Shown one piece after another: positions 16,565 through 25,458 of a stretch of DNA of 64,000 nt (position 1 is the first letter of the stretch; each line of letters begins with the position of its first letter). The stretch comes from DTKD01 sp050948905 (lineage in GTDB: Bacteria > Armatimonadota > UBA5829). A model generated the notes under the pieces. That model saw nothing but the letters and a program-made list of their open reading frames with translations. It made no database searches and was not told the DNA's origin. The position numbers were made by a program, and so were the translations under genes. Location of the stretch: assembly GCA_050948905.1 (NCBI GenBank), contig JBMNES010000001.1, positions 744,001 to 808,000 of the forward strand, in the 5' to 3' direction.

Positions 16565-17083
16565 TCACGTTCTGCGTCTGTATACCACGCCCAGAACACA
16601 TAGTCCGGAGGTGAGCAATGCGACAGTCCCCGGCTCGGGAACGCACACCGTGCCGACTTCAAACTCGTCGATCTGATACATGTCGTGGAACCGGGCGTCA
16701 GGAAAGAAAACAACTTCCCATTCCGGCTGGGGAGTAATTGTCCAAATCCACGTCGAAAACCGTTTGTTCGGCGTCGTTTGATAGTACGGCCCGGACACCG
16801 ACCCGCTTGATTGGAGACTCAACGGACCAAGATCTTCCGGCTCAGCGTAAGTCCATTTAATCTCCACATACACATACTTTACCAGATCCGGTTGCGCCAC
16901 ATTGTGCAGCAACAGCGTCTGCGGATCCATCCACTCTGGAGCATCGGCGTTAATAAGATTTGCGCGTTCGGCCCAAACCCCATCTGCCCATATCCACCAA
17001 TACGTCGCATCGGCCGGCACGTCTGCAAACGCCGGGGAGATGAGTATAACCAGAAGTGCGACTACAGGCATTAGTCTTTTCAT
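16565..17083 (-). CDS. Secreted PEP-CTERM sorting-domain protein
   Basis: A 172-residue exported protein: signal peptide about 1-20 (ending P-A-F-A-D), a beta-rich body with many Trp and Tyr residues (W-W-I-W-A-D-G-V-W), and a C-terminal sorting signal at about 148-171 made of V-P-E-P-G-T, a hydrophobic helix and the basic end Y-R-R-R-T. In PEP-CTERM systems an exosortase (EpsH/XrtA type) removes this tail at the outer surface; no exosortase lies in this window. Function of the body is unknown. The gene stands alone, ends in a hairpin terminator and is the only clear PEP-CTERM protein seen here. Confidence 0.85.
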   Translation of the reverse strand: MKRLMPVVALLVILISPAFADVPADATYWWIWADGVWAERANLINADAPEWMDPQTLLLHNVAQPDLVKYVYVEIKWTYAEPEDLGPLSLQSSGSVSGPYYQTTPNKRFSTWIWTITPQPEWEVVFFPDARFHDMYQIDEFEVGTVCVPEPGTVALLTSGLCVLGVVYRRRT

Positions 17084-17218
17084 CTCACGCTATCCCCTTG
17101 ATCATCGAACAAACCGCGCTAACTGATCGCCTGTAGTGTATACGCGAACCAGCCGATTGTCAAGAGGTTGCCCCGCAAATCACCCATAATTATTACATTA
17201 ATAATATTTCAGGTAAGA

Positions 17219-18121
17219 TTACTGAACATCAAGGTGCTTGCGGAAGAAGTCCAGCACCATTTTCTTTATCTCTTTGTAAGTCGGCTCGCTGACCGGATAG
17301 TCGATAAACCCATGTCCCGTGTTCTTCACCTTGACCAAAGTGACATCCACGCCGACCCTTTTTAGAGCATTGTACATAGCCTCACTCTGGCTCATCGGAA
17401 CCAGAGTGTCCTGATCGCCGTGCAGTATCAGCATCGGCGGATCGTCTTTTGAGACGAACTCCACCGGGCTGGCCATTCGAGCAAGCCCTCTGTGTTCCTC
17501 GACGGGGCCTCCCAGCAGCGCGGTGATCATACCCATTACCTCAGGAGTGTAATCCTTCAGCGCCGCCTTAGAAAAGTCCGCCGGCCCGAACATATCGCAC
17601 ACCGCCTGCACCCGGCTGGAGTATTCCAGATTCCCCGAATCACCTTCCAACAGGCTTATCCCCGCAGTAGTCCCGAGCAGCGCGACCAGATGCCCTCCGG
17701 CTGATCCACCCCAGACGCCTATCCGATCCGGGTCGATGCCGTATTTGTCAGCATTTGCCCGCAGGAAGCGTATAGCCGCTTTGCAGTCGTGGATCTGCGC
17801 TGGATATGGAGCTTCCTGACTGAGGCGATAGGTTATGCTGCCCGTTACAAAGCCCTGCCCGTTGAGACCAAACTCCTGGGTCAAATCGGCGTTATGATCC
17901 CCCATACACCATCCACCGCCGTGGACGTGAATAATCGCAGGAAAGCGTTTCTGCGGCGCACCCGGCGGCAAAGTGAGGTTCATAAGCAGCTTGCGCTCTC
18001 CTATCCGGGCAAACTCAACATCTTTCAACACAGTGGACTTCTCGGCCTCTGCCAAAGCAGCAATTGAGGTTAATAATACAACAGCGAACATAACAACCAA
18101 AATCAAAACGAATCTCCCCAT
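17219..18121 (-). CDS. Secreted alpha/beta-hydrolase (esterase/lipase, BD-FAE-like)
   Basis: A 300-residue hydrolase with an N-terminal signal or membrane helix (about 1-25). The oxyanion-hole motif H-G-G-G-W is at 67-71, the nucleophile elbow G-G-S-A-G-G has Ser140, the acid is in H-G-D-Q-D-T-L-V-P and the histidine in N-T-G-H-G-F near the end. This layout is that of carboxylesterases acting on acetylated or feruloylated sugars and related prolyl-oligopeptidase-fold esterases. A role in deacetylating plant polysaccharide is plausible given the many glycosidases nearby but unproven. GGAGG precedes the ATG, and the SHOCT gene ends 15 bases upstream, so the two are probably co-transcribed. Confidence 0.88.
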   Translation of the reverse strand: MGRFVLILVVMFAVVLLTSIAALAEAEKSTVLKDVEFARIGERKLLMNLTLPPGAPQKRFPAIIHVHGGGWCMGDHNADLTQEFGLNGQGFVTGSITYRLSQEAPYPAQIHDCKAAIRFLRANADKYGIDPDRIGVWGGSAGGHLVALLGTTAGISLLEGDSGNLEYSSRVQAVCDMFGPADFSKAALKDYTPEVMGMITALLGGPVEEHRGLARMASPVEFVSKDDPPMLILHGDQDTLVPMSQSEAMYNALKRVGVDVTLVKVKNTGHGFIDYPVSEPTYKEIKKMVLDFFRKHLDVQ

Positions 18122-18136
18122 AACCCCTCCGGGGCC

Positions 18137-18610
18137 TTAGCCCTCATTTAAAATCTTCTGTTTTTCTGCAGCAAATTCCTCATCGGTCAGGATGCCTTCC
18201 GCATGTAATCTCGCGAGACGACGCAATTTTTCATCAAATGGCATATCCCCGCTAGAATCCCTGCCGAGATTCACCCCGGCTCCCTCAGCAGCATCTTTGA
18301 ACATCCCGCCCGCCATTTTTGCCCACGGCTCAAGATCATCCCGCGCCTTATCGGGGTCCAACACAACTCCGGAACCGGCAAACCCCCTGACGCCAATGGT
18401 CTTTAAAACGGTGCCGACAATCATAAGCAGCATCCCGCCCAGAGCCCTCAATCCTATAGATATCGTTGGGCCGGGAGACATGTCAAAACTCCCAAATTCA
18501 TAAAACACTGAGACAAACGTGGAAAAGAAGAGGATCGCGCCGAGAATTATAATTACAATCCCGGCGTAGTAGAAGACTTTTCTGGGTTGGGATATTTGAT
18601 TGTCTGGCAA
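18137..18610 (-). CDS. Two-helix membrane protein with SHOCT domain
   Basis: A 157-residue protein with two predicted membrane helices (about 13-35 and 50-72), a variable middle and a C-terminal SHOCT motif (L-R-R-L-A-R-L-H-A-E-G-I-L-T-D-E-E-F, about 126-150). SHOCT domains are short helical oligomerisation modules of unknown specific role found at protein ends. The likely start is TTG at 18610 after GGAGG. It lies between ftsH and the esterase on the same strand, separated from ftsH by a strong hairpin, so expression as part of an ftsH-led unit is possible but would be attenuated. Confidence 0.75.
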   Translation of the reverse strand: MPDNQISQPRKVFYYAGIVIIILGAILFFSTFVSVFYEFGSFDMSPGPTISIGLRALGGMLLMIVGTVLKTIGVRGFAGSGVVLDPDKARDDLEPWAKMAGGMFKDAAEGAGVNLGRDSSGDMPFDEKLRRLARLHAEGILTDEEFAAEKQKILNEG

Positions 18611-18631
18611 CTCGTGCCTCCGGAATAAATA

Positions 18632-18660
18632 CGGGCCGGGCTTTGCTCAAGCCCGGCCCG
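18632..18660 (-). terminator. 12-bp perfect hairpin after ftsH (terminator or attenuator)
   Basis: CGGGCCGGGCTT (18632-18643) pairs perfectly with AAGCCCGGCCCG (18649-18660) around a five-base loop, 9 bases after the ftsH stop on the minus strand. The following GTATTTATTCC is only modestly T-rich, so read-through into the SHOCT gene is likely. Confidence 0.65.
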
Positions 18661-18669
18661 AAAGATGCG

Positions 18670-20604
18670 TTACGCCATACCCGGTTCAAGCCGGGGTTTT
18701 GCTTTGCTCTTGGCATCGGCCGCCTCGTCGGGGGCGGCGACTGCCTCCGGCTGAGCAGGTTTTTCAGAGTCATCGGCCGACTGGATCGAGTTGAGCGTGG
18801 CTCCCTCCATAAGCGCCTCGAACTCCTCGCGCTCCAGGGTCTCCTTCTCAAGCAGAACCTTTACGATCACGTCCATCTTCTCGCGGTTCTCGTTAAGAAT
18901 GGCCTTCGCCCGCTCATAAGCCTGATCCATAGTCAGGCGTATCTCCTTGTCGATAGCCATAGCCATCTCCTCAGAGTAGTTGCGATCCTCCATCATGTCT
19001 CTGCCAAGGAACGGATTTGCGTGTCGTTTTCCGACTGTCAACGGGCCGATCTGGTCACTCATGCCGTACTCACAGACCATCGCCCGCACGATCTCCGTAG
19101 CGCGCTCAAGGTCGTTGGAGGCGCCGGTGCTGATCTCACCAAATACCATCTCCTCGGCGACCCTGCCACCCAAAAGCCCCGCGATCTTGTCCAGAAGCTC
19201 GTTTTTGGTGGTCAGATATTTATCCACCGTAGGCAACTGCATCGTATAACCCAGCGCCATTCCGCGAGGCAAGATCGAGACCTTATGCACCGGATCGTCG
19301 TTAGGCAGCAACTCCGCCACTATAGCATGGCCGACCTCGTGATAGGCTACCATCTCTTTCTCTTTTTCGCTTATCAGCCGACTCTTGCGCTCCGGCCCCG
19401 CGATGACGCGGTCTATGGAGTTCTCGAAGTCCGCCATAAATATCTTCGTCTGATCCGACCGAGCTGCCAGCAGAGCTGCTTCGTTGACCAGATTCGCCAA
19501 ATCCGCTCCTGAGAAACCAGGCGTGCGACGGGCCAGACTCTCTACATTGACCCCATCGGCCAGTGGCTTGCCACGCAGGTGAATCTTAAGAATCTCCTCA
19601 CGACCACGTGCGTCGGGGTTGTCCACCACCACTCTGCGGTCGAAGCGACCAGGACGCAGAAGCGCCGGGTCAAGAACATCCGGCCGGTTGGTGGCCGCGA
19701 TCAAAATAACCCCGGAATTCGGGTCGAAGCCGTCCATCTCCACCAAAAGCTGGTTAAGTGTCTGCTCTCTTTCGTCGTGTCCTCCACCGAGACCAGCCCC
19801 GCGCTGCCGGCCAACAGCGTCGATCTCGTCGATAAATATCAACGCCGGTCGGTTTGCTTTGGCTGTATCGAAGAGGTCGCGTACTCTGGATGCGCCAACT
19901 CCGACGAACATCTCTACAAAATCAGATCCACTGATATGGAAGAATGGAACCCCCGCCTCGCCGGCGATGGCCCTTGCCAGCAGCGTCTTTCCCGATCCTG
20001 GAGGGCCGAGAAGAAGCACACCTTTGGGGATTTTGGCTCCAAGCGCCACGAACTTCTTAGCGTTCTTAAGAAACTCGACTACTTCCTGAAGCTCCTGTTT
20101 GGCTTCTTCAACCCCGGCCACGTCGTCAAATGTGACCTTCGGCACGTTTTCGTTGAGCCTTTTTGCCCTGCTTCTACCGAAGCTCATCGCCTGGTTGTTT
20201 CCCGCCTGCGCCTGGCGCATAAACAGCATCCACAACAGCACAATGAACCCCAGCGGCAGCACGATGGAGATCAACGTGCCGATAACAGGGTTGGATAACA
20301 CAGATTTATCGAATTTATAATCGACATTATGAGCGTCGAGCTTCTTCAGAAACTCCGCGCGGTCTCCCGCGGGCGGTGTGACGGTTTTGTAGCGCACACC
20401 CTTTTTATCTTCGAATGTGAACTCGTCGCCCATTATCTCGCCGCGCACAACTTCCCCTTTGGTGATCATCTTCTGCGCCTGTGAGATGTCAACCGTCGTG
20501 GGGTTTTTGTTTATCATGCCCAGCGGACCGCTCCCCCTGGTGAGGAGCATCACCACCATTATGATAAGTACTATTCCAACTATGCTTCTAAGATAGCGAT
20601 TCAA
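18670..20604 (-). CDS. ftsH: ATP-dependent zinc metalloprotease FtsH
   Basis: Membrane-anchored AAA+ protease that degrades misassembled membrane proteins and short-lived regulators. The 644-residue protein has two N-terminal membrane helices (about 7-22 and 108-128) flanking a small periplasmic domain, the Walker A G-P-P-G-S-G-K-T (200-207), Walker B L-I-F-I-D-E-I-D (255-262), the SRH arginines in R-P-G-R-F-D-R-R (317-324) and the zinc motif H-E-V-G-H (422-426; HEAGH is usual, HExxH is kept). The C-terminus has an acidic/alanine tail. Start is TTG at 20604 after GGAGG. All catalytic features appear intact. Confidence 0.97.
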   Translation of the reverse strand: MNRYLRSIVGIVLIIMVVMLLTRGSGPLGMINKNPTTVDISQAQKMITKGEVVRGEIMGDEFTFEDKKGVRYKTVTPPAGDRAEFLKKLDAHNVDYKFDKSVLSNPVIGTLISIVLPLGFIVLLWMLFMRQAQAGNNQAMSFGRSRAKRLNENVPKVTFDDVAGVEEAKQELQEVVEFLKNAKKFVALGAKIPKGVLLLGPPGSGKTLLARAIAGEAGVPFFHISGSDFVEMFVGVGASRVRDLFDTAKANRPALIFIDEIDAVGRQRGAGLGGGHDEREQTLNQLLVEMDGFDPNSGVILIAATNRPDVLDPALLRPGRFDRRVVVDNPDARGREEILKIHLRGKPLADGVNVESLARRTPGFSGADLANLVNEAALLAARSDQTKIFMADFENSIDRVIAGPERKSRLISEKEKEMVAYHEVGHAIVAELLPNDDPVHKVSILPRGMALGYTMQLPTVDKYLTTKNELLDKIAGLLGGRVAEEMVFGEISTGASNDLERATEIVRAMVCEYGMSDQIGPLTVGKRHANPFLGRDMMEDRNYSEEMAMAIDKEIRLTMDQAYERAKAILNENREKMDVIVKVLLEKETLEREEFEALMEGATLNSIQSADDSEKPAQPEAVAAPDEAADAKSKAKPRLEPGMA

Positions 20605-20866
20605 ACCATTTCCTCCGGCCGCCGTTTGGCTATGCCTAATACATTATACCACGCGCCACTATACGGCGGAAGCCGACGGGCTGTCCGCAAACCCGCACAC
20701 TGTCATTTGACGATCCATTTGTCTATCTACGCACAAATCCACCCGAAAGTTCTCTTACCCAAACCGCCACACTGCAATCTACCTGATCCCATATTATTAA
20801 AGAATGCCTGGTATTTTATGGTTTAGCTATGGATAGCGTGGGTAAAAGCTCGACAGATAATCTCTA

Positions 20867-23065
20867 GTGTTACAGCGAGATAGGCCATTACAATCCAGGG
20901 AGGGATTTTGCCTGTTTGACTTAATACGGAGAAGTGTCAAAGTTAAGCTGGGATTGCTGCTGGCTACGGCTACGGTGATACTGCTTATTGGTGTGCAGAT
21001 GCATGATTGGCAACACGCGCGCATGCGAGTGAAGCAGTATCGAAAATTGAACCTGCCTGCCAGCGCAAGCACAGCCAGAAACGATCCGGCATATCAATGG
21101 ATCGTCTCGCAGGCCCACAAAGAGAAAGTTGATCTGTGGGTGTCGGTAGCGTTCGGCTTATTGGGGCTGGGGGCGCTTTTCGTGCTGATTCTCCGAAGTC
21201 AATATGAAAGTCACAAATTGATACAACAAGCTCGGGTTATGGCGACCGGGGATTACAGACGGCGCATCACAGCCTGTCGCGACCACAGCCTGAAGGCAAT
21301 CGGTGAGTCGTTTAATACTATGGCGGAAAATCTGCAGAACCAGGAGCAGACTCTTACAAAGCAAGCCGAAATTCTGGCAGGCATGCTAGACGCGGCTCGA
21401 GTTATATCCGCAACTCTCGATACCCAACAGTGTGGAAAGGAAGTCGCAAAAGCCGTTTGCAGCCATCTTGGCGCGACTGATGTCTCCGTATTTTTAAGAA
21501 ACGAAGAAGGCGGGACGTACGTGATAGCCAGAGCCGGCAAACCCCACAAAGCCGACTGGGTGCGTCTGGCAGCACATTCGATGGACTCCGGCAGCTACAT
21601 TGTTGTCGGGGAACACGACCATTATGGCGAACCGTGTACTTCGCTGGTGGGAACTCCCATATCTGTCGGGGAAAAAATGATGGGTGCAATAGTGGCTCGG
21701 TTTGGGGCTGTTTATTCACGTGAAGAATTATCCCCCGGCAGCTTGCGCGCCGACGCCCTTATGACTCTGGCAACACACACTGCCACCGCCATGACCACCA
21801 TCTGTTTGATATCTCAGACTCAGGAATATTCCCGTTCCCTGGAGGAGTGGGTCGAGTATATTGCAGCGCTGTCACAAGTCACCACGGCAATCGCTCCTTC
21901 TCTGAACCTGGTCAAAACCCTGGACGCCCTCACGAAAGCCTCGGCAGAGGCCACACAGGCGGATTACTGCGTCATTTTCATCCCCGATCAGGAAGGGCAT
22001 TTGATTCCGAGATCGTCATTCCCAGATGATTTTCCTATCTCCGCATTAAGCGCACACGCTGTATCGTACCGGGCTTTTGAGGAGAAGCAGCTTTCTTTTT
22101 GCGAAGACATCAATGAGCACCCAGACCCAATAGTCCGCGAGTATGCCGATCGTTACGGATTGAGAGGAATCATATCTGCTCCGCTTCTTATTGAGAACGA
22201 AGTGATAGGGTGCATTAGCATTTATTCCCATAGCCCAAGAAAATACAGCGAAAAAGAACAACAGTTGGTTGGCTCAATAGCAACACACGCCGCCATCGTT
22301 GTCCATAACGCTAAACTTTATCAAACCGAGTCCGCCATCGCTGAAACTCTTCAGCACAGTCTGATGTCGCGTGTGCCGAGCGACTACGGCAACCTGCGGT
22401 TCTACGGTAGATATGTGCCCGGCCAGACAGAGGCAAGCGTAGGTGGGGATTTCTATGATGTGACGCCTCTACGCAATGGCACGGTTGCCGTGGCGATGGC
22501 CGATGTTTCCGGCAAAGGGCTTGAAGCTGCGATTCATCTTGCGGCCTGTAAATATATGCTTAAAGCGCTGGTTCATACTCATCCAGACGACCCCGCCGCA
22601 ACGCTGACAGCGTTAAACGATTCAATTAACAGCAGCTTTAAGCAGGAATTTTTCGTTACTTTGTTTCATGCAGTTATAAATCCCGCCGACGGCAGTCTAA
22701 TATATGCAAGCGCCGGGCACCCGCCCGCGATTATTAAGGACAAAGAAGCCAGCTTGCATACTCGGCTGGTCGGCTCCGGCATACCGCTGGGCACAGGATG
22801 GGACTGTGTTTATGATAATCAGTCGGCTTTGTTGAAGCATGGTGACATATTGCTGCTATATACAGACGGGGTCACCGATGCTGTGAAGGATGGCGACAGG
22901 ATTGAGCTCGAAGGCCTTGATCAGATGCTATTCGAGAGCGGTTGTTGTTCGGGGGACGAACTGGTTGATCAATTGATCGACCGAATAAATAACGAGTGTG
23001 ACCCTGCGAGGCTCGATGACATGGCCGCGCTGGCAGTCACCTTTAAAAATGGAGACAGCAAGTGA
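20867..23065 (+). CDS. Membrane-bound HAMP-GAF-GAF-SpoIIE (PP2C) serine phosphatase
   Basis: Signal-responsive phosphatase of the RsbU/SpoIIE type that dephosphorylates an anti-sigma-antagonist (STAS) protein. Domains in order: membrane helix about 28-44, extracytoplasmic loop, second helix about 89-109, HAMP linker about 110-165, two GAF sensor domains (about 175-315 and 335-470) and a C-terminal PP2C domain (about 490-730) with metal-binding Asp residues in G-G-D-F-Y-D-V, A-D-V-S-G-K-G-L-E-A, Y-T-D-G-V-T-D-A and D-D-M-A-A-L. The GTG at 20867 lacks a ribosome site; a CTG at 20912 lies 6 bases after a strong AGGGAGGGA and may be the real start. It overlaps the next gene by four bases (GTGA), so the pair is coupled. 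Confidence 0.9.
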   Translation: MLQRDRPLQSREGFCLFDLIRRSVKVKLGLLLATATVILLIGVQMHDWQHARMRVKQYRKLNLPASASTARNDPAYQWIVSQAHKEKVDLWVSVAFGLLGLGALFVLILRSQYESHKLIQQARVMATGDYRRRITACRDHSLKAIGESFNTMAENLQNQEQTLTKQAEILAGMLDAARVISATLDTQQCGKEVAKAVCSHLGATDVSVFLRNEEGGTYVIARAGKPHKADWVRLAAHSMDSGSYIVVGEHDHYGEPCTSLVGTPISVGEKMMGAIVARFGAVYSREELSPGSLRADALMTLATHTATAMTTICLISQTQEYSRSLEEWVEYIAALSQVTTAIAPSLNLVKTLDALTKASAEATQADYCVIFIPDQEGHLIPRSSFPDDFPISALSAHAVSYRAFEEKQLSFCEDINEHPDPIVREYADRYGLRGIISAPLLIENEVIGCISIYSHSPRKYSEKEQQLVGSIATHAAIVVHNAKLYQTESAIAETLQHSLMSRVPSDYGNLRFYGRYVPGQTEASVGGDFYDVTPLRNGTVAVAMADVSGKGLEAAIHLAACKYMLKALVHTHPDDPAATLTALNDSINSSFKQEFFVTLFHAVINPADGSLIYASAGHPPAIIKDKEASLHTRLVGSGIPLGTGWDCVYDNQSALLKHGDILLLYTDGVTDAVKDGDRIELEGLDQMLFESGCCSGDELVDQLIDRINNECDPARLDDMAALAVTFKNGDSK

Positions 23066-23853
23066 AGTCAATTTCGATGTCTGATACTGTGGCATCGTTG
23101 GTAGAGTCAGAGGAAGACAACCGACAAACACTCACCATGCGGGTTGAACAGAATGAATTAACTTATCAATCCGCCGAGGATATCCTGGCCGCTGTGCAGG
23201 ATATGATTGTTAGCGATCCGAGTTCAATAGTAGTAGACATTGATAAGGTTCGTACTATCGACAGCAGCGGACTTCGAGTATTGCTGAATTGTGCCAGGCT
23301 ATGTGAATCGAAAGGGATAGTATTCCGTTTAGACAACCCTTCAAAATGCATTACTCGGATGGTCGCGCTAAGCGGACTGGGTCAATTCTTCGGGTTGCCG
23401 CAGGACGATATCAGCCGCGCTACACCCCGGCAGGATGTCAATCTGAAAGACGCCAACTGGACGACCGTCGAGCATGTGGCGTTGTGCAGCGCATCTGTTA
23501 TGTTGCGAGACAGGATTGTCGAGGCGGCCATGCAGGCGGGTGCGGTAGAGGAGTCTCTCTGCGACATAGTAATCGCAGTTGGTGAAGCCCTGTCAAACGC
23601 CTATCAACACGGCTCTCCGTGCAAGATTACCAGCAGTATACGTGTGAAGTGTATGAGTTGTGCCAAAGCGTTTGTGGTCGAGATTGAAGACCAGGGCGAG
23701 GCGTTTGACCCAGAAACTATACCAATACCCGACCTTGTACAAGACCACGGCAGGGGCATTCACATCATGCGGCAGGCGATGGATATGGTGGAATATTCAT
23801 TTAACCACCCTGGCAATCGAGTTCGAATGGTAAAATGGCTGCAAAGCGGCTAG
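23062..23853 (+). CDS. Fused STAS (anti-sigma antagonist) and HATPase (anti-sigma/serine kinase) protein
   Basis: A 263-residue protein joining two partner-switch modules normally found on separate chains. Residues about 20-115 are a STAS domain with the phosphoacceptor motif D-S-S-G-L (Ser69 by analogy with SpoIIAA). Residues about 130-260 are an RsbW/SpoIIAB-type HATPase with the N box G-E-A-L-S-N-A-Y-Q-H-G (174-184), the G1 box D-Q-G-E-A-F-D-P and the G2 box H-G-R-G-I-H-I-M. It starts GTG at 23062, overlapping the phosphatase stop. By family logic the HATPase would phosphorylate a STAS Ser and the upstream phosphatase would reverse it; whether this acts in cis, and on which sigma factor, is unknown. 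No sigma gene is adjacent. Confidence 0.88.
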   Translation: MKSISMSDTVASLVESEEDNRQTLTMRVEQNELTYQSAEDILAAVQDMIVSDPSSIVVDIDKVRTIDSSGLRVLLNCARLCESKGIVFRLDNPSKCITRMVALSGLGQFFGLPQDDISRATPRQDVNLKDANWTTVEHVALCSASVMLRDRIVEAAMQAGAVEESLCDIVIAVGEALSNAYQHGSPCKITSSIRVKCMSCAKAFVVEIEDQGEAFDPETIPIPDLVQDHGRGIHIMRQAMDMVEYSFNHPGNRVRMVKWLQSG

Positions 23854-23860
23854 GCGTTCG

Positions 23861-25366
23861 TCAATCCGGGTTGCTATCGTCGATTGCAATATTGATATCG
23901 GCCGGCAGATAAGAATATAAGTCAGCGTTTTTCAGATAGAACTTAATCTTTTTGTCTTTGTCTATCCATTTTTTGGAAAACGCTGAGGTTTTCCATTTCA
24001 GCACGCTTTGGACGGAGTCGCCGGTGAACGCAACACAGTCTGTTTTTGTGAACCCAGGGATTGGGTTGTTGTGACGGTCGACGATCTCGGCGGCGACATA
24101 GCCGTGCGGGCCACATTTTGCGTTAATAGTGACCTGTGGCGTATTAAACACCTCTCTTCGACTTATCAACCACCCCTCTTTAGGCCCTGCCTGCATAGAG
24201 CAAAAGCCATCCAATCGCAGAGTCGCAAGCCCTATGGCGGCATTGGAAGCGCCGTCGTCGTGAGCTTTGTCAAAGCCTCCATAATAGAAGTATAGCTTAT
24301 CCCCCATTATGACCGGGGCACGTGCTGTGTATATCTGCATGCTGTCCCACTGGCCTTTATCGCCGAGCGAGATGAACGGTTCACGCTTTGGAGTGCGGTT
24401 CCAGGAGATCAGGTCGTGGCTCCAGGCGAGTTGCACATCGACGACACACGGACTGCCTTCCTGGGCTTCGTACATCACCTCGGGTTTGGTATATTTGCCG
24501 TATTTAATCCAACGCGCGTGGTAGACCCAGGGCTGGCCGATGTAAATACCCTGATACGCAAAGACCGGCATGCCGTATATCTGAGTGGCGTCCGGGTCGA
24601 GGTCATCGGCGCCGAACAGTGCTGCGTCGACAGGCTTGCTCCAGTTTAGCCCATCCTGTGATAATGCGATCCCCACCGCCCTATGCCGTCGGTTGGAGGT
24701 TTTCCAGGTCGCTGCATAGCGTTGTTTATAGGGATCATAGAAGAAATTCGTGACATCGGCGCTTGAGAAGAGCGCATATTGCTCTTTTGGGCGCTGCCAG
24801 TTCCAGTTGAGCCCATCCGATGAATAAGCCACACAAGGACCGCCCGTGCCCCATTTTGTGTCGTTTGGATCGTAGCCAAAACCATACATCGCCCATTGTT
24901 TGTCGGGAGAGATTGGATTAGGAATACGAATGACGCTGGGAATATGGCAAGCTCCGTGCGGGGCTACGATATTGTTCTTTTTTGTGCCGTTATGTTCGAT
25001 GATCCCAAGGTCGGGTTTAGTCCATTTGATGCCGTCTGTGGATTCCGCATACGAGACATCCCCGCAGTCTTTGCCGATACCCTGGTACCACATTTTGAGC
25101 TTGCCGGAATCCCACATCACGGTGCCATAAACGTACGGCCCCCAACCCTCCCATTCGCGATTTTTGATTATGATTGGGTTGTGGTCATATTTCTTTGCGG
25201 CGTGAAAGACGCGGGAAAGCCCGGAATGCTCCTCGACTACCATCGCGTCCAAAAAAAGGCGGCGAAACGGTGGTGTGCCCGCTAATGGGTCCATCGTTTC
25301 TGCCGCCTGACAAGAAACAGCAAGTAATATGACTACAAACGCATTAAACAACGTTCGTATATTCAT
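23861..25366 (-). CDS. Secreted five-bladed-propeller glycosidase-like protein (GH32/GH43 fold)
   Basis: From the ATG at 25366 the protein has 501 residues with a signal peptide (M-N-I-R-T-L-F ... S-C-Q-A). The body has repeated propeller strands such as G-K-L-K-M-W-Y-Q-G, Y-A-E-S-T-D-G-I-K-W-T-K-P, S-S-D-G-L-N-W and S-Q-D-G-L-N-W-S-K-P, typical of the GH32/GH43-like proteins abundant in Planctomycetota and Armatimonadota. Catalytic residues cannot be assigned with confidence, and many members are unannotated. A small C-terminal beta domain follows (about 400-500). The upstream in-frame extension to 25429 lacks signal-peptide logic and was not used. The stop lies 7 bases from that of the convergent STAS-HATPase gene. 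Confidence 0.7.
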   Translation of the reverse strand: MNIRTLFNAFVVILLAVSCQAAETMDPLAGTPPFRRLFLDAMVVEEHSGLSRVFHAAKKYDHNPIIIKNREWEGWGPYVYGTVMWDSGKLKMWYQGIGKDCGDVSYAESTDGIKWTKPDLGIIEHNGTKKNNIVAPHGACHIPSVIRIPNPISPDKQWAMYGFGYDPNDTKWGTGGPCVAYSSDGLNWNWQRPKEQYALFSSADVTNFFYDPYKQRYAATWKTSNRRHRAVGIALSQDGLNWSKPVDAALFGADDLDPDATQIYGMPVFAYQGIYIGQPWVYHARWIKYGKYTKPEVMYEAQEGSPCVVDVQLAWSHDLISWNRTPKREPFISLGDKGQWDSMQIYTARAPVIMGDKLYFYYGGFDKAHDDGASNAAIGLATLRLDGFCSMQAGPKEGWLISRREVFNTPQVTINAKCGPHGYVAAEIVDRHNNPIPGFTKTDCVAFTGDSVQSVLKWKTSAFSKKWIDKDKKIKFYLKNADLYSYLPADINIAIDDSNPD

Positions 25367-25458
25367 CTGTCGCCCTTTCGAGACTGAAATACTTGATAAT
25401 ATGACGGCTGCACCACTCTGACATTGCAACCAGATATCATATTAACAGCAATCATACC

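Noticed and set aside
18643..19512. 289-residue plus-strand ORF over ftsH
   Set aside because: Antisense shadow of FtsH.
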